The position numbers were made by a program, and so were the translations under genes. Below, one piece after another: positions 45,980 through 50,898 of a stretch of DNA of 50,898 nucleotides (position 1 is the stretch's first letter; every line of letters starts with the position of its first letter). The notes under the pieces were generated by a model. It ran no database searches, was not told the DNA's origin, and saw only the letters and a list, made by a program, of their open reading frames with translations. The stretch is taken from the NCBI RefSeq assembly GCF_018860755.1, contig NZ_JAHKPW010000040.1:1-50898 (forward strand). Direction: 5' to 3'. Origin of the DNA: Colwellia sp. D2M02. GTDB lineage: Bacteria > Pseudomonadota > Gammaproteobacteria > Enterobacterales > Alteromonadaceae.

Positions 45980-46955
45980 AGTTATTTTATTAGTCACACT
46001 ATTTTTTTTGATGTTAATTTCTGGTTTTATCGCGCTTTCTTTTGGGCCTGCAAATATTACGTCAGCACAGCTGATGAGTTGCTTTATTGATACATGCCAC
46101 AACAAGGTTATTGATGTTGTTGTTTGGCAGGTACGTACGCCTAGAATATTAGTGGCTATGGCCGCTGGTATGGGATTAGCTATTGCGGGGGCTATTTTAC
46201 AAAACACCACCCGAAACCCGCTCGCCGACCCATACCTTTTTGGTATTGTTTCAGGAGCTGGACTTGGTGCAACCATCGCTAATATCACTTTGGCTGACAA
46301 CCTAACAGTTGCCCTGCCCTTAGCAGCATTTTTAGGCGCCCTGTTCTCCGTCGTGATTGTGTTATTTATTGCTAAGTTACTACAGCGTATGGAGCAACTT
46401 TTACTTGCTGGCGTGGCAGTTTCATTTATGCTTGCCTCTATTACACAATTCATTCTTTACTTTGGTGAGCCTTACGCCACCAATCGCGTTATATTCTGGA
46501 TGATGGGCAGTTTATCGCGTGTTGAGATGAGTAATTTTTACGTGATTTCCAGCATATTACTCATCGCCTTATTTACGATTTTAATATTACATAGACAAAT
46601 AGATGCACTATTACTTGGCGATGAAAGTGCGGCAAGCTTAGGGGTTAATGTTGATAAATTACGACTATTAATGCTTGGCATTTGCGCTGCTCTTACCGCT
46701 ACTATTGTCGCTTATTGTGGCGGCATTGGCTTTGTTGGCCTGATGATTCCTCACATTGTGCGGCAAATAGTTGGCGTCACCACCCTTAAACTCATTTTAG
46801 GCAGTGCATTAATTGGCGCTATATTTTTAATATGGGTTGATGTTATCGCGCGCTCAGCATTAGCCAACGCAGAAATTCCTATTGGTATTATTACCTCAGC
46901 CTTAGGTAGTATATTTTTCTTATTTATTATGTACCGCACCCGTATCGCTACTTAA
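45972..46955 (+). CDS. btuC: Vitamin B12 ABC transporter permease BtuC
   Basis: A 327-residue FecCD/BtuC-family permease with about ten membrane helices. Family blocks are QVRTPRILVAMAAGMGLAIAG, LQNTTRNPLADPYLFGIVSGA, and the ATPase-contact loop followed by GGIGFVGLMIPHIVRQIVG. Two copies form the channel through which BtuD drives corrinoid entry from the BtuF-loaded state. It starts inside the end of btuD, implying coupled translation, and ends 47 bp before cobO. The substrate assignment rests on the operon and riboswitch. Confidence 0.92.
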   Translation: MNKVILLVTLFFLMLISGFIALSFGPANITSAQLMSCFIDTCHNKVIDVVVWQVRTPRILVAMAAGMGLAIAGAILQNTTRNPLADPYLFGIVSGAGLGATIANITLADNLTVALPLAAFLGALFSVVIVLFIAKLLQRMEQLLLAGVAVSFMLASITQFILYFGEPYATNRVIFWMMGSLSRVEMSNFYVISSILLIALFTILILHRQIDALLLGDESAASLGVNVDKLRLLMLGICAALTATIVAYCGGIGFVGLMIPHIVRQIVGVTTLKLILGSALIGAIFLIWVDVIARSALANAEIPIGIITSALGSIFFLFIMYRTRIAT

Positions 46956-47002
46956 TATAGGAATTAGGTAACTATAAACATAACTTATTAAAGAGATGAA
47001 AA

Positions 47003-47590
47003 ATGACAGATAACCATAAACAACGCATGCAAAAATTAAAAGATAAAGTTGATGAGCGTATAGAAAGTGCCACTGAAGAGCGCGGCTTACTAATTGTTAT
47101 AACTGGCAACGGTAAAGGAAAAAGCACCTCCGGGTTTGGCACAGTAGCGCGCGCTGTTGGGCACGGATTAAATGCTGCAGTAGTACAGTTTATTAAAGGA
47201 ACTTGGGCCTGCGGCGAACGACAGTTACTCGAAAATGCGGGCGTTACATTTGAAGTAATGGGAACGGGTTTTACATGGAATACGCAAGATAAAGAAAAAG
47301 ACACTATAGCTGCACAAAAATCATGGAGTAAAACCAAAGACTTATTACAAGATAAGAGTATTGACGTAGTACTACTTGACGAGCTGACTTATATGGTTGC
47401 TTATAAGTATATTGAATTAACTGATGTAATCAGTGCACTAAAGAACAGACCTATAAATCAACATGTTATTATTACAGGTCGTGGTTGTCATCGCGAATTG
47501 ATTGAATTAGCCGATACCGTAAGTGAAGTGCAATCAGTTAAACATGCCTTTGATAATGGTGTCAAAGCGCAAAAAGGGATTGATTGGTAA
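47003..47590 (+). CDS. cobO: Cob(I)yrinic acid a,c-diamide adenosyltransferase
   Basis: A 195-residue CobA/CobO/BtuR-type corrinoid adenosyltransferase, which transfers the adenosyl group of ATP to cobalt(I) to form the coenzyme. The P-loop TGNGKGKSTSGFG is at about 34-46. FIKGTWACGERQLL, DVVLLDELTYMV and ITGRGCHRELIELAD are typical blocks. The length matches E. coli BtuR (196). Its place between the permease and binding protein genes suggests that imported corrinoid is adenosylated at once. No cobalamin synthesis genes are seen in the window, so salvage is the likely role. Confidence 0.94.
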   Translation: MTDNHKQRMQKLKDKVDERIESATEERGLLIVITGNGKGKSTSGFGTVARAVGHGLNAAVVQFIKGTWACGERQLLENAGVTFEVMGTGFTWNTQDKEKDTIAAQKSWSKTKDLLQDKSIDVVLLDELTYMVAYKYIELTDVISALKNRPINQHVIITGRGCHRELIELADTVSEVQSVKHAFDNGVKAQKGIDW

Positions 47591-47630
47591 TGCAAGTATC
47601 TCTGCAATACATTCTTATTGAGAAAATAAT

Positions 47631-48479
47631 ATGAACATAAAACCTATCCGATTGCTTACCGCTTTATTACTGAGTGTTTTATTATCCTTAAACAGCTACG
47701 CGAACGATAACACTAAAAAACCTAGCATCATTGCCCTTTCACCACACATTGTTGAAATGCTCTATGATGTTGGTGCTGGCGAGCAAATTATAGGTACCAC
47801 CGCACATGCAGACTACCCCGAACAAGCAAAAAAGATTCCTCGTATTGGTAATTACATTCGTTTGCAAATAGAGCGAGTAATTGAGCTACAACCCGACTTA
47901 ATCATAGCTTGGAAAAGTGGTAACCCGAGTGATGATTTAGCTCGATTAGAGCAACTTGGCTTTACTATTGTTTACTCTCAACCTCACTCTTTTCAAGATA
48001 TAGCGACAGAAATGCGCTATTTTGCCGAAATTACTGGCCATAAAGCGCAAGGTGAACGCATTACTGCTGCATTTGAAGATAAATTGACGAACATCATTAG
48101 TAGCTATAAAAATAAAACACCAATTATTGGCTTTTATGAGCTCTGGTCAAGACCTCTAACAACCGTTGCCCAAAATAGCTGGCCACAGCAGTTTATGGAT
48201 ATTTGTAAAGTAGAAAATCCCTTTAAGCAGGTTACAACACCTTACCCACAAGTAAATATTGAACAAGTTATCCCAATGTCAGTACAACTCATTATTCAAC
48301 CACGCTCGGCTAGTCAAAGTGACTTAGAAGGCTTTAATTGGCCCAATTGGCAGGTAATACCTGCGGTAGCCAATAATAAAATAATTAAACCTGATGCCGA
48401 CGGTTTACATAGAATGACTTTAAGAAGCTTAACTGCACTACAGAGCTTATGTGCTGAAGTCGATTTAATAAGGCAGTAA
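47631..48479 (+). CDS. btuF: Cobalamin-binding protein BtuF
   Basis: A 282-residue periplasmic cobalamin-binding protein of the helical-backbone (class III) type, with a signal peptide of about 25 residues ending NSYAND. Recognisable blocks are IIALSPHIVEMLYDVGAGEQ, GTTAHADYPEQAKKIPRIGNY, IELQPDLIIAWKSGNP and GFYELWSRPL. It delivers the corrinoid to BtuCD. It is the last gene of the riboswitch-controlled operon, 40 bp after cobO. The outer-membrane receptor gene btuB is not in this window. Confidence 0.93.
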   Translation: MNIKPIRLLTALLLSVLLSLNSYANDNTKKPSIIALSPHIVEMLYDVGAGEQIIGTTAHADYPEQAKKIPRIGNYIRLQIERVIELQPDLIIAWKSGNPSDDLARLEQLGFTIVYSQPHSFQDIATEMRYFAEITGHKAQGERITAAFEDKLTNIISSYKNKTPIIGFYELWSRPLTTVAQNSWPQQFMDICKVENPFKQVTTPYPQVNIEQVIPMSVQLIIQPRSASQSDLEGFNWPNWQVIPAVANNKIIKPDADGLHRMTLRSLTALQSLCAEVDLIRQ

Positions 48480-48540
48480 TGCCGTTGCTTGAAATACGCT
48501 TTACTACCGGTACATCAGTCTTATCTAATAAGTCCTGATT

Positions 48541-48564
48541 TGTTTAATTGTTTAATTGTTTAAT
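48541..48564. repeat. Short tandem repeat, three copies of TGTTTAAT
   Basis: Three exact 8-bp units lie between the convergent stop codons of btuF and the receiver-domain gene. No role is evident; the copy number may vary by replication slippage. Confidence 0.6.
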
Positions 48565-48567
48565 TAA

Positions 48568-48963
48568 TCACTCAACATTATCTACGATACCCGAGAGATA
48601 ACTTTTACTGATCATTTTAAGTTGTCTCTCTAATGTTTTTAAGTTGAATGGTTTCATCATAAAACCTGTCACCTTCAGTGCAATAAGCTTCATAATAACC
48701 TCTTTATCATCTTCACAAGAAACCATTAAAACCGGCAAGCTTTTCAAGGAGTCATCCCCTCTTATTTTCTTAAGAAGCTGCTGACCATTAGGGTTGGGCA
48801 TATGTAAATCTGTAATTAATAAGTCATAATTTTTCTCTCGAAGCATTTTGAGTGCTAATGCTCCCCCGCCAGCCTCGTCATTATCATGATACCCTAAGTT
48901 TTTGAGCATATGTATTAACACCATACGCATAGACGGCGTATCATCAACAATTAAAATTTTCAT
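48568..48963 (-). CDS. Stand-alone receiver-domain response regulator
   Basis: A 131-residue CheY-like receiver with no output domain. The acidic pair is in ILIVDDTPS (about 4-9), the phosphorylated Asp is in LLITDLHMPNPNG (about 53), the conserved Ser/Thr position is in VLMVSCEDD, and Lys is in MMKPF (about 104). The C-terminal tail of about 15 residues is polar. Single-domain regulators act by protein contact, for example in chemotaxis or phosphorelays. No kinase is adjacent, so the partner is unknown. It follows the RluA-family gene at about 83 bp and may or may not be co-transcribed with it. Confidence 0.9.
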   Translation of the reverse strand: MKILIVDDTPSMRMVLIHMLKNLGYHDNDEAGGGALALKMLREKNYDLLITDLHMPNPNGQQLLKKIRGDDSLKSLPVLMVSCEDDKEVIMKLIALKVTGFMMKPFNLKTLERQLKMISKSYLSGIVDNVE

Positions 48964-49046
48964 CGGTAAAGTCCTTTACATACTTGAACTAATTAATTGT
49001 AGTGTAAAACGATTATTTAGCCTAAAAACTTACCTTTCAATACAAC

Positions 49047-50792
49047 TTAAAACTCCGCATTAACTTGAAACGTTAGCCTTACATCCGTTTTAGGGTGATT
49101 CAGTATTAAAGTATCTGCATGTAAATGAAGACGGCTTGCCTTATGACCATATAAATCATCACCAAGAATTGGCATATTCAATCCTAATTTATGCGCACAA
49201 TGTACTCTAAGCTGATGAGTTCGTCCTGTTTTAGGGTGTAAATATACACGCGTATACTCAGCCTGTTCTGTTGCCAAATGCCAAGTAGTTTCAGCATTTT
49301 TTCCGTTATCGAAACAAACAATTTGTTTTGGGCGATCATCAAAGTCCCCTGCTAACGGCAAAGTAATTATACCGCCTACTTTCGCTTGCTTAAGCTCTAA
49401 TTCAGCAAATCCCCCTTCCAACAAGGCGACGTAACGCTTTTCTACTGTGCGCTTAATAAACTGTTGTTGCAAGTTTTTATGAGCGTCTTTTGTTAACGCT
49501 ATTACCATTAAGCCCGAGGTGGACATATCAAGACGATGAACAATTAACGGGCCTGTTGCGCTAGGAAACAGCGCCTGCATACGATGAAAAACACTGTCTT
49601 GTATTGTTTTACCTGGCACTGATAAAAACTCACTCGGTTTGTTGATAATAGCCATAGTTTCATCTTGATAAACAATATCAACCACCTTATCTTCGCCTAC
49701 ATTATTTAGTAAGGGATTTTCATCAACATCCATACCACTTAACATGTGCGTTAAAATAGGCTGGCATTTACCAATACACGCAGTGTAAAAGTTTTTATGC
49801 TGTTTCATTTCAGACTTTGGTGACTCGCCCCACCAAAACTCAGCCATTGCCAACGGTTTCATCCCTTGTTTAAATGCATATTGCAATAACTTAGGTGCGG
49901 CACAATCGCCAGAGCCTGCTGGAGGCACACCATATTTATCGTGAAATGCCGTATTTTCAAAAATATCAATTAAGTTTTTTTCAATACCTGCAATATTTAA
50001 AAAACGATACTGCTGAAAAAGCTGCTGCTGCAATGCAGCCGAGAGCATTTTTCGTTTACTTTTACGTGATGAAATTGCATTAAGCAGTGCGTTAAGTTCG
50101 TTTTGTAAAGTGCTATTTTTTTGCTGCCAAGCTAGCTTCAAGTACTTTAACTGGTTTTTATAATCAACACTTTCCTTAGCTAACTTATCTTGCAGCCTAG
50201 CTAATTCTGTCGCGGTTATTTCATTATTTGCTAAAGCCACCTGCGCTGATTTTCGCTGTGTTTTACGTATTTTACGCTGTTGTGTCATTAACTGTTGTAA
50301 TTCACCAACTTCTTGCTCTTCTGCCTGATAATTTTCAGCTAACGTACTCTGATATTTTGCAATATTAGGGTTAGCCGCCAAGGTAGTTATTTCATCATTA
50401 AGCCGATTGATAACCTCTTGTTCTCGTAAAAAATGACTTTCGCCTTCAGGTACTGAAAATTCTAGTTCTGCGTCCCAAGTTGCCGCACTATCAAACACTG
50501 GTGGCACAAAGCCAGGTAACACACTACTATCAGCTAACTTGCCAGAGAAAGCCGATAAATAACCTAACTCGCCTTGTGGGCTTTTAACTAATAACACGCC
50601 AAACATTTTCCCGCTTTGTTTAAAGCTGTGCTGCCAGTCAGTCTGGTTTTGAATATGTTGTTGCAGCTGCTCACAGGCAACTAAACATAAAGGGTGCGGC
50701 TGATAATAAAAAGGAAATGTAAAGCGCTCAGGGAGCGTATATTCATCAACTGACTGAGTAAAAGGTGTAAAGCAATGATCTTGAGGCTGCAT
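49047..50792 (-). CDS. RluA family pseudouridine synthase with long N-terminal extension
   Basis: A 581-residue protein. The C-terminal part (about 365-580) is an RluA-type synthase domain with HRLDMSTSGLMV (nucleophile about Asp422), KTGRTHQLRVH and GDDLYG. The N-terminal 350 residues have no S4 domain; they contain a long charged coiled coil (about 130-265) rich in Glu, Gln, Lys and Arg, and a GVPPAGSGDCAAPKLLQYAF block. That layout occurs in a subset of marine gammaproteobacterial RluA proteins whose RNA target is not known to me. The start is followed by a family-like MQPQDHCFTPF. It is likely to modify a structured RNA; the target is unassigned. Confidence 0.87.
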   Translation of the reverse strand: MQPQDHCFTPFTQSVDEYTLPERFTFPFYYQPHPLCLVACEQLQQHIQNQTDWQHSFKQSGKMFGVLLVKSPQGELGYLSAFSGKLADSSVLPGFVPPVFDSAATWDAELEFSVPEGESHFLREQEVINRLNDEITTLAANPNIAKYQSTLAENYQAEEQEVGELQQLMTQQRKIRKTQRKSAQVALANNEITATELARLQDKLAKESVDYKNQLKYLKLAWQQKNSTLQNELNALLNAISSRKSKRKMLSAALQQQLFQQYRFLNIAGIEKNLIDIFENTAFHDKYGVPPAGSGDCAAPKLLQYAFKQGMKPLAMAEFWWGESPKSEMKQHKNFYTACIGKCQPILTHMLSGMDVDENPLLNNVGEDKVVDIVYQDETMAIINKPSEFLSVPGKTIQDSVFHRMQALFPSATGPLIVHRLDMSTSGLMVIALTKDAHKNLQQQFIKRTVEKRYVALLEGGFAELELKQAKVGGIITLPLAGDFDDRPKQIVCFDNGKNAETTWHLATEQAEYTRVYLHPKTGRTHQLRVHCAHKLGLNMPILGDDLYGHKASRLHLHADTLILNHPKTDVRLTFQVNAEF

Positions 50793-50862
50793 AAGGTAAT
50801 CTATTTCAACTATAAACCGCGTTTGATGTTAATTTTACCTTTTCAATACAAAGATAGCACTA

Positions 50863-50898
50863 GGGGCTGTTGATCTTTTGCGGTTAAATTTTGTTCGA
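50863..50898. mobile_element. Left end of a second MITE-like element (cut by the window edge)
   Basis: The last 36 bases begin GGGGCTGTTGATCTTT and continue CGGTTAAATTTTGTTCG, matching the left end of the element at 44634 except for a few positions. The two copies lie in the same orientation about 6.2 kb apart. The rest of this copy is outside the window. Confidence 0.65.

Noticed and set aside
48541-48564. CRISPR or other functional array
   Set aside because: Only three contiguous 8-bp units with no spacers; no CRISPR-like repeat-spacer pattern was found anywhere in the window.

Overview
The window looks like chromosomal DNA of a marine gammaproteobacterium of the Alteromonadales, most like Colwellia or a close relative. 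This rests on the low GC content, core gene orders shared with gammaproteobacteria (clpB-pgeF-rluD opposite bamD; ribF-ileS-lspA-fkpB-ispH next to a minor-pilin operon; murJ opposite rpsT), lineage-typical families (DUF3010, a TapY2-like protein) and several secreted proteases. No rRNA, tRNA, CRISPR array or complete insertion sequence was found.

Layout. 1-5.2 kb: a long G-poor leader, a large secreted subtilisin-like protease and a PEP-CTERM surface protein. 5.6-12.5 kb: housekeeping genes clpB, pgeF, rluD, bamD, glnB and nadE. 12.6-20.6 kb: a type IV pilus minor-pilin locus, with two tandem FimT-type pseudopilins on the plus strand converging on pilV-pilW-pilX-pilY1-pilE-tapY2 on the minus strand. 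21.1-29.3 kb: ispH, fkpB, lspA, ileS, ribF and murJ, then divergent rpsT. 29.5-35.8 kb: an extracytoplasmic proteolysis region with an M49-like zinc peptidase lipoprotein, an S8 protease lipoprotein with a P-domain, a small secreted protein directly downstream of it, and a TPR lipoprotein with a papain/transglutaminase-like core. 36-40.4 kb: DUF3010 and a four-gene sugar-acid catabolism cluster (SDR, lactonase-type amidohydrolase, enolase-superfamily dehydratase, class II aldolase). 40.4-43 kb: a 57-codon membrane protein, a ThrE-type exporter and a periplasmic binding-like protein. 43.3-44.5 kb: bfd and two bacterioferritin subunits. 44.6-48.5 kb: a MITE-like element, a cobalamin riboswitch and btuD-btuC-cobO-btuF. 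48.6 kb to the end: a lone receiver protein, a large RluA-family protein and the start of a second copy of the MITE-like element.

Most notable. (1) The S8/P-domain protease has no visible N-terminal inhibitor-type propeptide, yet the next gene, 7 bp downstream, encodes a small secreted protein whose C-terminal half looks like a free-standing subtilase propeptide fold. This suggests a protease with a trans-acting chaperone, like the Aeromonas sobria ASP/ORF2 pair. (2) The two bacterioferritins are complementary: one keeps haem ligand Met52 but has lost four of six ferroxidase ligands, and the other keeps all six but has Ile at 52. (3) A 260-bp element with terminal inverted repeats and three internal hairpins recurs at the window edge. 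(4) The sugar-acid cluster has every enzyme type of a non-phosphorylative pathway but no visible transporter or regulator.
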